In this document: positions 11,430-22,734 of the stretch, piece after piece
How positions within the stretch are numbered: position 1 is the first letter of the stretch
Layout: each line of letters starts with the position of its first letter
Assembly: GCA_022579005.1 (NCBI GenBank)
Contig: MU401499.1
Location: forward strand, 124,001 to 188,000
Length of the DNA stretch: 64,000 nt
Direction of reading: 5' to 3'
Origin: Poronia punctata
Taxonomy: Eukaryota; Ascomycota; Sordariomycetes; Xylariales; Xylariaceae
Translations under genes and position numbers: made by a program
Notes under the pieces: model-generated
Seen by the model: the letters and a program-made list of their open reading frames with translations, nothing else
Databases searched by the model: none
Told to the model about the DNA's origin: nothing

Positions 11430-13099
11430 GATGATGATGGGATGGGCGTCAACCTAACCTAACCGAGTCGTAAAAGGGAATAAATAGAGAGCGTTTATAT
11501 AAATCCCGTTGATATATAAATACCTAACTCTCTCAAACTGCTTGTGTTGAAGGATAGGTTAATAGGTAGATCGATCGACCGGTTTGCTGCTGATGAAAGA
11601 CGGTTGATCAGGGTCTCACTTGGACCGGGAGGGTTCTTGTGATAGGTATATATATTCAAGACTTCCCTTATTTCATGTTACCACCTGTCACGATCTTGTG
11701 TACATAGTGTATACAGTATATTTGCCTCCACATTCACTCTACCTACTACATTCGAAATTAGTACGCGTCAGCAAAAATAGACCGTGTTAACTCCTCTGTT
11801 CTGCATATTCTTATTGTTGGGTTCAACAAGTGAAACAATAGGTACCTCGGACAAAGTAGGTTAGGTACCTTAACCAGCTATCTCTCGTTCCTACCTCTAA
11901 CCTTGGTGCAGTTGCCATCATCTGAGATGGTTGGTGACATCTGACACCTTCCAAATGAAGAATCTCAAAAAATCAAAATCGCATTCACAGGGTCAGGACT
12001 CAGGACCTTAGCTCTTACTGCAGATCTTTTTACAGCGAAACCCTACGATCGATCCTATAAGATACCTACGCATCCACAAACTTAAGAAAGAACGATCACA
12101 ATATAAACTTGTTTCACAACAGGTCTAGACTAGCACAAAGAATGAGCCTCACCTGTCGCTAGCTCGTTCGGCATTTCTTCCTCGTCAGCTTCAGCTTCCT
12201 GTTCGAGTAAAATGCCAAGACATCAACGTTACCCTATCACCTGTTCTTGTCTACCCCCGGATTTCATGCATTGCCGCCGGCACCAACTTGTTATGTAAGG
12301 TACTACCTAGGTTAGACTAGACATGCTATAAATAGGTATCCCCAGTACCGAATTACCCTATGTCTTATTAAGCAAGGTGTCCCCACGTGACTACATACAT
12401 ACTCGTAGTTCAAACTTCAAACCACGCCTAGGATCCCATAGCTTTGACACAAAGGAATCGCAATCGGTCCGGCACATTGCGGGTAAAAATGGTTACAACA
12501 AAAAATGTAAATGTACCATGATCGCCGTTACTACTCTGCTCTGTGAACGTGGTAATTCCCCGACTTCCATTCCATTCCCCATTCTCTTTCCGTTCATGGG
12601 TCCCTTTCGAGCGCCGATTCCGGGAAATGCCAATCTACATATTTATCGTCGTTGCAACATGCCTTCTTATGTTTCCCAATCAGATAAAGAGATGAGCTAA
12701 CTGCGAGCGGATTCCCGACGTCACGGCGGACCCTGTCTCACCCGGGTGACACAAAATGCCCATGTGGCAAGGAAAATAGAGCACTTAACTTATGCCATTT
12801 TTGTTCTCCAGAATGACGGGAACTTGGACTGTTGGTTCTCACTCTGCTGGTGACAGAGGGACACCTTGGTCACTAATTTGTTTGCTAATATACGTTGTAA
12901 TGTAATATATTACACGTCACCATGCCATCCATTGTATCGAGTATACTTTTACGTCGTTACAAAGTTACACGACACGGGGTATTGATACAAGCTGGAAAAT
13001 ATTCACAACGCTTGAGAAAGGGGGAGGGAATGGGAAAAAAAGAACAACCCCAACCGCGCCTGTAACGCCCGATTTATCCGTGCCTTTTGAAAGAGCCCA
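11430..13099. other. 1.7 kb intergenic, no gene seen
   Basis: The left part is the chitinase promoter; the right part is 3' flank of TAF5. A 107-codon frame at 12377-12700 (+) lacks any recognisable feature. CCTAACCTAACC near 11452-11463 and several TAGGTA motifs are present. Confidence 0.5.
11494..11503 (-). promoter_or_regulatory. TATA-like element of the chitinase gene
   Basis: TTTATATAAA, a perfect 10 bp palindrome, lies about 65 bp upstream of the chitinase ATG at 11429, in the position expected for a TATA box with a short leader. Confidence 0.45.
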
Positions 13100-16000
13100 T
13101 TACCTGTCCCGCTCCTGTGTCTCAGGATAATAGCAACCACCCGCAATTACCAAGTTCATCCGTGTGAACTGTACTTTTAATACTGGCGTCTTCTTGGTCG
13201 GAAAGGCGCTGATCTGATCTGGTGTGATCATGACCTCCTTGCCCTTCTTTTTACCCGAGCTAGAATTACCGGTAGCAGGCTGGCTGACAGTCCCAGCCTG
13301 TTTTTCGCCTGGTGCACCTGCCGCCACTATCGTCCCGTCGCCGTCCTGCGTATTTGGCGCCCGATTACCCTCGGCCGGCATGTTCACGTCCCACACCCGG
13401 ACCGTATTATCCTGTCCGCCCGATACTAGCACTGTACTTTCGACGCTGAAACTGAGTGACCAGATGCCACCTCGTCCATGACCACGGCAACGCTTTATGC
13501 GGGTTGCCTTTTCAATGTCCCACAGGAAAATGTTGCCGCCGATGTCTGCCGACGCCAGTATCTTGCCGTTCGGGGCGCACTCGAGGGCCGAAATGTAGTC
13601 TGTGTGTCCTGTAAAGATTCTGACACAATTGCCATTGGCTATAGACCACATCCGAATAGACTTATCTGTCTCGTCCGAAGCGGAGAAGACGTAGGTACCA
13701 TTTGGGTGCCAGGCGAGTGCCGAGATGGGCGTGTCGTGGCCGATAAGGAGTCTTAGCGCCGAGGCATGATCCTGTGACCAGATCCGGACAGTCTTGTCCC
13801 AGCCTCCAGTTGCAAAATAGTGCCCATGCGGACTCCAGGAGAGGCTGAATATCGGGCCATCGTGTCCCTTGTAGATGCAAAGACATGCCCAGGTATCCAA
13901 AGACCACAATCTAACCTGGCCGTCCGCCGCACACGAAAGGAGAAGTTTAGAGTCCGTCTCAGGATTCGGATTGGGCGCATAAATGGAACGCTCAAGGCTC
14001 GTGACGGCGTCTGAAAAAGCAACGGCGTATACAGGCCCGGCGTGCCCGACCAGTCTCCTGTTGTTGACTTTTAAATCCTTTTCCGGCTCAAGAGTAGATC
14101 TAAGTGCGGAACCATCCAGAGTCCATACTCGAATGTATGACTCGGTTGTACCTACAGCTACAAGCTTTTGGTCTTTCGAAAAGTCGATAGAAGAAAAACT
14201 GGTTTCAAGTTAGTCGCCTCGTATATTTTCAAAGCGGTACAGGCCGAATGCCCCCGATGATAGACTTACCTTCCCAGGTGGTTATGGAACGTGAACATGC
14301 AGACAGAGACGCCCGGACCAACACCACCGGTACGACCTTCGAGTCGGAACCGGTCGCGATTCTCGCGCACTTTCTGCATCTCTGCGACCACATCCCTTCC
14401 GCGCGAGGGAGGGTACGGTATATCTGTTCGCTGAGGGGAATCGCCGGATTCTTTTTTGATAGGGTGCATTGTGTGGAACTCCTGGACAAGAGTTGGAACG
14501 CCCTCTTTGGGTGGGTTGATCTGGTCTTCCTCTTCCAACTCGGCGATTACGTCGTCTCGCAGCTCGTTTTCTAAGGGGAAAGGCCCCAACTTCAATGCCG
14601 CCTGGTTTTCCAAGATATCACGATTCGCCACCCCACTGGTGCTCGCAAGACCGGGTATCCCTTCTTGAATGTCGGCATCGTCTAGTTCTTGGTTACGGGC
14701 CCGTCTATATATAGCCTCGAAGCTGAAGGGTTCAATGGGACCACGGTCAACCGAGTCCAGACGGCAATATTGATGAAGCACATCGAGGACGACAGCGCCG
14801 CACTGATCCAGCTCCCGTTCCAGGAAATAGAAGAGATGGCCGGTCAAGGACTTGTTAATGGGAATGACATAGCGATTATCAAGGTAGAGTTTCGCCATGG
14901 GATTCTCCCGAACATGAGGCGCTAGTGTGATGTTCTGGAGGTTTCTCAACTCATCTGCTCGAGAGCTCTCAAACCGGGAACGACATTTCGACAACAATTC
15001 TTTGGCGTGGCCAGTCGACCCTTGGCTCACTAAACGGAGATAAGAGTAGACAAACAGGGGCCACATAAGTTTGCCCAATTCAAACTAACGTCATATTAGC
15101 TGGCTTGATATATACCAACGAAGGGATTGAGCCATGTTTACCTTGTAGAGGTCGAGTCCGTTATCAACCCATTTCTCATAGTGTTTGAAAGATGTCAGAT
15201 ACTTTCCCGCGGGAAAGATCTTCTCTGATACGGAGACGGTTTCACCCTGTTGGCGGGGGCGACCATTCTCGTCCAAGTCTTTTACTTCCTGACGGAATAT
15301 CTCTTCTGTGCGCCTATATCCCTTTTTCAATAAATAGTCCGTGACCTGGCCACTGGTGTGTTAGTATGATGGACATGACCTTGAAGCGTGCAGCTTAGAC
15401 AACTGTTTTTGCCCAAGTAATATGATGGCTAGAACACAGCAAAGTACAGGTGACTGAGCAATCCAAACAGATGTTGCATATAGTTGCGGTTAAGGTCCAT
15501 ACGTCATCTCGCTGGAATACGCAGAGATAAGGCGTCGGATCAGCTAATGGTTGTGCGGTTTCATCGTCCGACATGATCCCGGACAGTCCACCATTAGGCA
15601 TGCCTGTGGATGGATACACTCTCCGCCGGGCTTATTTTCTCTATGCTCGTGGTCAAGCACCTGGCCCAGGGGCCCTGTCGCGTGCTTGAAAAATGGTTCC
15701 CCCATTTGACTGTTACGGCACTGCGACGAAAACCGACAATGCGGGAGTTCCGGCGGAGAGTACCGGACCTGTCCAAGCCCAATGCGGCCGTTGCATGCGC
15801 CCAAACCGTGTATTCTCCGTTCTCATGGCGCAGATAAATTGAACGTAAATGCCGACCAGAAATCGGTAGCCCAAAATTAGGAAGCAAAGGTTGGATTCTC
15901 ATGATAAAAGGAAGCGTGAAAGGATTGGACTATCCAAACTTACAATCTGATTCAAATTCTGGTTGTTTGGCGGCGGTGGTGGTGGAGGCGGAACTGCTGT

Positions 16001-16162
16001 CGTTGATTGCGGCGGTACAGGTGGGGGCACCGGCGTGGTCGACGTTGCTGGTGGAGGAGGAGCTGACGCGTTCGGGCCTGGCGTATTTGATGCGGCAGCA
16101 GGCTGAGGCGTGAAGTTGCCCCCGGGGGCACCGCCAGCAGAGGGCTGCCCAGGGTTGGACAT
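13100..16162 (-). CDS. taf5: TFIID subunit TAF5 (WD40)
   Basis: Four exons, 16162-15944, 15345-15142, 15084-14270 and 14198-13100, give 778 residues. In order: a Pro-rich N-terminus (1-73); a LisH-type helix pair whose core [10 protein letters not shown] is created exactly at the first splice (from residue 74); the TAF5 NTD2 helical domain ([16 protein letters not shown], then [12 protein letters not shown]); an acidic linker; and a C-terminal WD40 propeller with repeats such as [26 protein letters not shown] and [18 protein letters not shown]5 is a scaffold of TFIID and, in fungi, also of SAGA, in the nucleus. The first intron (598 bp) is far longer than the other two (57 and 71 bp). The start is the ATG at 16162, since the frame has no other ATG upstream. 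It is divergent from MED11. Confidence 0.95.
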
Positions 16163-16781
16163 GACCGGCGTCACTCAATTTCTGTGGTGTATTTAAATAC
16201 AAGAGAGTGGAGAATCGTAGTCTGGGTGGAAGCGGCAAAAAGGAATACTGGTGGTGAGGGCAGTTTTGTACCTCAGATATGGGCTCAGATATCGTATGTT
16301 TGCTGGACCTTGTAAAGATGAAGCTCAGACTCGTCATGTACGCGTGAGGTCGCGCTAACCTAATTTGGTACACAGTCAGGCACAGTAACTAATTTGTACT
16401 ATCCATGTACCTATGCCTGCTGATGACAGGTATCTACCACCTACGGACATTGGACTTTCCTAGGATTTATAGTTGTTGTGAGGTACCCAGAACCTTTACA
16501 GGTGGAGAGCAACACTCCGAAAATACAGTGCTAGGATATGAAATACGAGAACGCTGCGTACTGTACACTATACGTTAGGTAAGACGAGGACTCGAGGCAT
16601 GTGCACACTGCAGAAAGATCGTTTGAGAGCGACAAACACAGATCATCTAAACAGGCAGTCAATTATTTCTTTTCAACGACATACAGTATACACTTGCTTT
16701 GATCTACTCGTCTATTGCGGCCCCGTAAGCTTACTATATTTATATTCTACGATCAATACGCGTACGGGTGCTTCTACTGCA
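16163..16781. promoter_or_regulatory. shared divergent promoter of TAF5 and MED11
   Basis: This 619 bp spacer separates the start codons of two oppositely transcribed RNA polymerase II machinery genes and must hold both promoters. TATTTAAAT-like and TAGGTA-type elements are visible but no specific activator site is recognised. Confidence 0.6.
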
Positions 16782-17344
16782 ATGGCAATCAGTGACGACC
16801 CCGCTGCTTTTGTTCCGTTCACAAAAGCAGAACGAATCCAACAATTAGGCGACATAGATAAGGTCTGCTCCTGTAACTTATATGTGTTAGTGTCCTCTAC
16901 TAACTGGAGAAGAAAATTGTCAGTCTATTGAGATCCAGTGGCCAAGCCGTGCAGTGTCTAGGGAAGAAGGAGTCAAACGATGAAGACACAATCATGACTG
17001 ATAGCGGGCCACCGACTCAACAGTTCAAGGAGTCCATGGAAGAGTTTCTGCGGACTCTGCGAAGTGTGAATGTCGGCTTGAAACGCCAGATCTGGGGACT
17101 TGAAGAGGCCGGCATCATCTCGACCGGTAAAAAGAATGCCAACACGAATAGTGGCCGCAGTAGACTTCTTGAGCCGGATGGGAGCGGGAAAATCGGCGGT
17201 CTTGATGTTGGCTGGCTCAACAGCCGCAGTAATAAAGTTGAGAAAGAAATGGAGGGTGATCTCTGGAAGGAGCTTGAGGACATCCTGGGGCGACTCATTG
17301 AATCCCAACAGCAAGAAGCAAATTCCACTGCTAACGTGGGATGA
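16782..17344 (+). CDS. med11: Mediator head subunit MED11
   Basis: Two exons; exon 1 is 16782-16862 and exon 2 most likely 16913-17344, giving 170 residues. The N-terminal helix FTKAERIQQLGDIDK joined to KIVSLLRSSGQAVQCLG has the pattern of the Med11 family (a short helix, the ID(K) motif, then LL.S.GQA..L). MED11 is a small essential subunit of the Mediator head module that pairs with MED22 and contacts TFIIH in the nucleus. The C-terminal part after about residue 110 is low-conservation and charged. The acceptor AAG at 16911-16912 preserves the frame, but the canonical-looking CAG at 16921-16923 does not; a GAG acceptor three bases upstream would add one residue. The protein size fits fungal MED11. 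Confidence 0.85.
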
Positions 17345-18296
17345 TATTTATGAAGAGCTCGATATTGGGACTTGTCACGACCAGCCCCCAATCAAGTCAC
17401 ACCCCGCACGCAGCCATGTTACGAATATAGCCTCAAGGCAGACGAGCCTGGCAAGACTGCCATATAATGGCGCCTCTTCCCAATAACACATCGGGTAAGC
17501 AACTAACTCACTGATTCGGAGTGGTACCAGCATGAAAACTTCGCGATGGTATACACCTACTCGTCCCGTGGTTCAGTTGCTATTGATGGACGGAGACCTA
17601 CCCGCCCCATTGGTTTATTGTTCTTTTTGGTCCGTACATACCGTCTCGAGCATCACATGAGGTCATCTGCAGAATCTCGTGGTGAAGGCAGCTACAGGAT
17701 GAGCCATGGCCAATAAACCCCGAGAATAACCCTTAAAGTGAGCAGAGACCATCCCCCAAGAAGGCGAGCAGATCAATTGTGCCGCGTGATGGATAAGGAT
17801 GCACTTTATATTAAACAATCATGTACGGTGGAAGGCACGCCAGTTCCGTTGCGGCATTGAATGGATTTGTCTGCTAAGACTAACGTGTATCAACACCTGG
17901 ACACTCGAAAGCATCGCGAATATGGAACAAACGTAACCTAGACGCTACTTGGCCTTATTATATTTGATCATTGTCCAGCACAGAAACAGTCTTCGAGGTA
18001 CTGGTATATACTCGTAGACGCAATTTAGTCCCCTTAATGCTTACGTAAGAGGGGCACCCACAGTGCAGGTAGCGGGATGAACAACAAGCGGCCCCGGTCA
18101 GTGAGAAGTTGCTAACCCAGGCAGCCAGGGGCCAGGGTGCCTAGTAGCCCCATCGGAACCGAAGTGCGTCAGCTATCACCAACTGTTGCATCCGCCACCT
18201 GTAGCTCAGTATCTCCTTCACATTTTAAGTACGATAGAAGACGGGAACTGTTTATTTACACCGACGGAAAACCCCAAAACTTGAAGCTTGCCAGTA
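17345..18296. other. intergenic between MED11 and VPS5
   Basis: Nearly 1 kb with no convincing coding sequence. Short frames at 17100-17486 and 18137-18337 overlap the MED11 and VPS5 genes in other frames and are shadows. The right side is the VPS5 promoter. Confidence 0.55.
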
Positions 18297-20313
18297 ATGG
18301 ATTTGGGAGAAGCAGGCGACTCTCCTTGGGGCGGTAATTCGCTTGTTGCGCCCGTTCGTCTTGGACCAAGTTACTAATGGGTTCGCAGATGTGCCTTCAC
18401 AGTCCCAATCATCTAATACTACGCAAGGTGTGTCTCGTATAACCCCCCCTGACCTCGCAACTGAAAGTAGCTAATATGAATGGCTTTTTAGATGACCCTT
18501 CTAAAACGCAAGATGCCGAGTCCTCGCAACAATCGCAAACATCAGCCAAGTCGTCTACTCCCCGAGGAGGCCGGGGACCGGTGCGCCGGCTAGTCGCTCA
18601 ACCGACGAGGCTCGAGGCAGTTGATGATCCTCTGGGGCCACTTGGACCTCTGGGAGGAAACGCCGGCCCTAGTGCGGACTCGCAGGCCGATGAGCCTCCA
18701 GCGCCGCCACAGAAGGAGCAAGTTGTCATCCGCACTACAATGCCTCAGACTTCACAGCAGAAGCGGCCAGGACCGGCAGATCCCCATAGTATCGACGACG
18801 AAGATTACGACCGGCCTACGGGCCCAAGACCTCCACCGCCTGTTCAATCTGCGCAGCCGAATCTTTTGCGCACGACCTCCCAGCCAAGTGTTAGTGTTGA
18901 GCAAGCGGCAAAACCTAGCTTCCAGATTACTGTCGGCGATCCGCACAAAGTGGGCGATTTGACGAGCTCTCACATTGTCTATTCCGTGCGGACAAAGGTA
19001 CAAGATACTCCAACTAGGAGCCACGCGTATGACGTATGCTAATTATAGCTCGGCAGACAACATCCAAAGGCTACAAGCAGCCCGAGTTTGAAGTTAAGCG
19101 ACGATATCGTGACTTTCTGTGGCTATACACTACATTGCATGGAAACAATCCCGGAGTTGTAGTTCCACCACCCCCAGAAAAGCAGGCTCTCAACCGTTTT
19201 GAGAGCAATTTTGTCGAGTCCCGCCGAGCGGCACTGGAGAAGATGTTGAATAAAATCGCCGCGCATCCGACGCTACAGCATGATTCCGATCTAAAGCTTT
19301 TCTTGGAGAGCGAGGCGTTCAATGTCGACGTTAAGCACAAAGAGAGGAAAGAGCCTATACCGACCGAGAGCAAGGGCATGTTCGGCTCTCTCGGAATTAA
19401 TGTTGGAGGTGGGAGCAAATTCGTCGAACAGGACGATGTAAGCGCGTCCTAACCTACCTGATTGGTTTTATGTCCACTAACCCTCGCTACAGTGGTTCCA
19501 CGACCGCCGTGTCTATCTAGATGCTCTAGAAAACCAGTTGAAGGCGTTGATGAAATCGATGGACACCATGGTGATACAGCGCAAAGCAATGGCAGAATCG
19601 GCGGCGGACTTCTCGGCATCGTTGCATGCACTCTCAACCGTCGAACTAAGCCCGACGCTTTCCGGCCCTCTGGACGCTTTAGCTGAGCTGCAGCTCACTA
19701 TACGTGATGTCTACGACCGGCAAGCACAACAAGACGTGCTCACCTTTGGCATTACTATCGATGAGTATATCCGCTTGATCGGCAGTGTCAAGCAGGCCTT
19801 CTCTCAACGCCAGAAAGCCTTCCACTCGTGGCATAATGCTGAAAATGACTTGCAAAAGCGCAAGACCAGTCAAGAGAAGCTACTCAGACAAGGTCGATCA
19901 CAACAAGATCGTCTCAACCAAGTTGGGGCTGAAGTGGCTGATGCCGAGCGTAAGGTGCACCAAGCACGGTTACTGTTCGAGGACATGGGTAGGCTCATGC
20001 GAGCTGAACTCGATCGGTTCGAACGTGAAAAGGTGGAAGATTTCAAGTCGTCTGTCGAGACATTCTTAGAAAGCGCTGTGGAGGCGCAAAAGGAGGCAAG
20101 TCTTGATCCCCAACCCCCTAAGCCAGTGTTTGGGAGCTGACCGAATACCAGTTGATCGAAAAATGGGAGACGTTCCTAATGCAGTTGGATGCCGAGGATG
20201 ATGAGACAGTTTTCTATCGTCCTCCGGTCATACAAGCCACGAATAAGACCCCTGGTCGGGGTGATACTGCCGTAGACCGCGCCCGGGCTACCATCGACGA
20301 GGATTCGGACTGA
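18297..20313 (+). CDS. vps5: retromer sorting nexin VPS5
   Basis: Six exons (18297-18333, 18389-18427, 18492-18997, 19057-19437, 19493-20095, 20152-20313) give 575 residues. Two tiny first exons encode MDLGEAGDSPWG and a Ser/Gln linker, matching the N-terminus common in fungal Vps5. A disordered Pro-rich region follows; then a PX domain (about 168-290) with the phosphoinositide-binding RRYRDF motif and the PPPPEKQ loop; then a BAR domain (about 340-575) of long helices. Vps5 dimerises with Vps17 and, with Vps26/29/35, coats endosomal tubules that recycle cargo receptors to the Golgi. The fifth intron (20096-20151) starts with GC instead of GT; without removing it the frame stops early, and removing it restores the family-typical join AQKE-LIEKWE. 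The gene is convergent with bL31m, 297 bp apart. Confidence 0.95.
20096..20151 (+). other. GC-AG intron in VPS5
   Basis: A 56 bp intron with donor GAG|GCAAGT, branch point CTGAC and acceptor CCAG. The GCAAGT donor is the standard form of the rare GC-AG intron class, spliced by the major spliceosome. Reading through it gives 18 foreign residues and a stop. Confidence 0.85.
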
Positions 20314-20610
20314 GTATAGATAAAATAATCATCGAGGCGGGGATTCAATCATCAAATTAGTACGAAGCAAGAATGTTGGCGGAAACCAACCGTACAGAGG
20401 GTTTGTATAAATTATAGCGAAAGGCCCTAACCATCCCCACCATGCGTAATCGAGTCTCTGTCCTATGTAGTTATGATATACAGAGCAGGTGAGCTGTTTG
20501 GTAATATACAAATTTGACTCCTCTTCCCAGAGACTCCTTGTCAATGCCACATCGTACAACTGCATCATCTTAATCATGCCCATCCCGCCTAGTAGGCACA
20601 GCCGAGTCCT

Positions 20611-21192
20611 TTACTTCTTCTTCTTTGAGCCCGAAAGCGGAGCCGCGGGTAGATTGTCCATGTCAATAGCATATCCAGCAATAAGATCTCCGAGCGCATC
20701 TTCAGCAGACTTATTCTTATCAGCAGCAGCAGCGCTGTCCTTCTTCCCCTTTCCAGCCGCTACACTGTCCGCAGGGGTGGCAGCCGCCCCCTGGCTTTCA
20801 CTCTCCTCGGCTGTGGCATCGGCGTCCCAACCACGACCGAAGCGGCCTCTGAAAGCGGCGAGTTTTCCTGCCTCATCGACCTCGACATCCTGCAGGCTCT
20901 TCTCCTTGGGGTTCCATAGCATGTGGTTCCGCGTGTCCTTGGCGCTCTTGTACACGCCTATGGGTGAACATGTGCGCATCGTGTACGTGCTCCCGTCGGT
21001 GAGCTGCACGAGCTGCGTGAATGTGTACGGTCTCCTCGGCCTCTTGATCAACGTGGCGGCGCGACTAGGCGTGTGAGACAGCGGCGTGTGCGAGGGAGCT
21101 TGGTACGCCGTGCAGGTGTGGGTGTTTAGCGGATTGAGGGTGAAAGAGGCGGTCGGGCGCCTTGGTAGGGCGCAGGGAAGTCTTGTGGCCAT
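20611..21192 (-). CDS. mrpl36: mitochondrial ribosomal protein bL31m
   Basis: One exon, 193 residues. The N-terminal ~45 residues are Arg/Ser/Thr-rich with almost no acid, as in a mitochondrial targeting sequence. The core RPRRPYTFTQLVQLTDGS...STKDTRNH-like segment (here SAKDTRNHMLW) and VDEAGKLAAFRGRFGRGWD are characteristic of fungal bL31m (yeast Mrpl36), a protein of the large mitoribosomal subunit. The C-terminal ~60 residues are an Ala/Lys/Asp-rich low-complexity tail ending in KKKK. The ATG at 21192 is chosen because the targeting sequence follows directly. It is divergent from the flavin-reductase gene, 591 bp away, and convergent with VPS5. Confidence 0.9.
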   Translation of the reverse strand: MATRLPCALPRRPTASFTLNPLNTHTCTAYQAPSHTPLSHTPSRAATLIKRPRRPYTFTQLVQLTDGSTYTMRTCSPIGVYKSAKDTRNHMLWNPKEKSLQDVEVDEAGKLAAFRGRFGRGWDADATAEESESQGAAATPADSVAAGKGKKDSAAAADKNKSAEDALGDLIAGYAIDMDNLPAAPLSGSKKKK

Positions 21193-21783
21193 TTTGAGGA
21201 TGTCGGTTTCGGTGTAGGTGAAAGATGATTTTCGGGTTCTCGCGATCGGCTCGCTCGACGTCGAGGTCGGAGATCCTATTCCAATTCCAATTCCTCGGAA
21301 GAAAAATGGTATAACTGGTTAAATTGGAAGGGAGTCTGCAGGTGTAATGAGCCTGCTGCGACAATGTGCCGCTCTTCTACGTTCCTACCCGAAAACGTAT
21401 GTGCTGGTCGACTGGAAGTTTGGTTTGGTTATGGTAGGTAGCTCAGTATTATCACCAAATTTCCGGGCTCAATGTTGGTAAATTTTGGGAGACCGGCCCG
21501 GCGCCAAATGGCAGTTTAGCAAGTGCTACCTTAGCGGGTCCTCAGGGATGGCACCGGTACCTCAGTGGACCGCTTATCGCTATCGCCCCAGCAGTGCCTG
21601 TCCAGCTACGGGCAGCATCCCTGTCCACTGTAACCAAAAAGCTGAGCTCCGGCTTGAAAACTACTGACGGCTACAATTTTCAGTATGAGGTTCTTGTTCG
21701 CAGCAGGCTTCAACTTTGCATGAAAAGGACCAGAGGCAGTCTAAGTCTGGCCTTGCCTCTCCTCTTGCCGTTCATGGGCTGAG
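21193..21783. promoter_or_regulatory. divergent intergenic region between bL31m and flavin reductase
   Basis: This 591 bp spacer must contain the promoters of both flanking genes. No clear TATA box or recognised factor site was seen; short frames in it lack features. Confidence 0.5.
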
Positions 21784-22734
21784 ATGAGAGGTTTCGGTGG
21801 CCTACGGCGGGCAATTCCGTCCACAAGACCACAATATGCCATTTCCTTTGCGCATCGCGCCTCTCGACGCATAACCGGCTCGCCAGTTCGATTCGTCCAA
21901 AACTCCGTAGCCGGGGGGAAAGACCAGAACAAGAATGAGGACCTCTGCAGCTCCGTGACGGCTGTCATGGCCAAGCTGCCGCATCCTGCCGTGGTCATTA
22001 CGACGCTCGACCGAACCTACCGCGCACAGGCTGCCGCCCGTGTTCCGATTGAGAAGATGCAACACCCGATCGCTTGCGGCGTCACTGTCTCCTCGCTCAC
22101 GTCCTTATGCATTCGACCGAACCCCCACGTCATGTTCAATATGACCCTTCCGAGCACCATGTACGAAGCTCTCGTGTCATGCGGGGACTTCAACGTCCAC
22201 GTCCTTACTCCCGACGTCCACGGCGCACGGGTGGCACGTGTCTTCACCCGTGGTAACCGCCTGTTAAGTGCCGGCCTCGCGAATAATAGCGATGCTGATC
22301 TGGGGGTTCTTGCGGGCCTGCGGGAAGAGGGCCTCCACCAAGTCGAAATTGCTAATAGAGATGCCTGGCATGAGCAGTATCACGAGGCAAAGGAGGGCGG
22401 TCTTAGGTCGCTGGGGCTGGAGATGGCCGACTCGGTAGATATTCCATCTACCGTGCCAGAATCCGAATTGTCAGAAACCCCAGGACAGACCCATGAGGTC
22501 CCATGTTTACATTTTCGGGGCATCTTGGAAGTGCTGCACTGCCGCTTGGCTCGTACAGTCCATCCCGACCTACCCGGAGCAGGAGATAACATGATTGTTA
22601 TAGGCGAGGTCGTGGGTGTGACTATGCCCAAAGAATGCGATGAGCGGCCCGATGAGGTCCCTGTTGCTCTGGGTTACGCCGACAGGAGGTACCGAGGAAC
22701 TGGTGGTGCTATTGACCCGTCCGCGGATCATTAG
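21784..22734 (+). CDS. flavin reductase-like FMN-binding protein, probably mitochondrial
   Basis: One exon, 316 residues. The first ~45 residues are Arg-rich and lack acids, suggesting mitochondrial import. The body has the split-barrel flavin-reductase pattern: MAKLPHPAVVITT, then GVTVSSLTSLCIRPNPHVMFNM and a downstream FNVHVLTPD segment, with the second half (IVIGEVVGV) closing the barrel. Relatives bind FMN/FAD and reduce it with NAD(P)H, often supplying a partner monooxygenase; several fungal homologues have no assigned partner. An insertion of about 70 residues rich in Glu/Ser lies before the last barrel strands. Neighbours do not include an oxygenase, so the electron acceptor is unknown. 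The start ATG at 21784 is the first in the frame. Confidence 0.82.
   Translation: MRGFGGLRRAIPSTRPQYAISFAHRASRRITGSPVRFVQNSVAGGKDQNKNEDLCSSVTAVMAKLPHPAVVITTLDRTYRAQAAARVPIEKMQHPIACGVTVSSLTSLCIRPNPHVMFNMTLPSTMYEALVSCGDFNVHVLTPDVHGARVARVFTRGNRLLSAGLANNSDADLGVLAGLREEGLHQVEIANRDAWHEQYHEAKEGGLRSLGLEMADSVDIPSTVPESELSETPGQTHEVPCLHFRGILEVLHCRLARTVHPDLPGAGDNMIVIGEVVGVTMPKECDERPDEVPVALGYADRRYRGTGGAIDPSADH

Noticed and set aside
11452..11463. CCTAACCTAACC, telomere-like repeat
   Set aside because: Only two 6 bp units, not the TTAGGG fungal telomere unit; fits the general TAGG-rich background.
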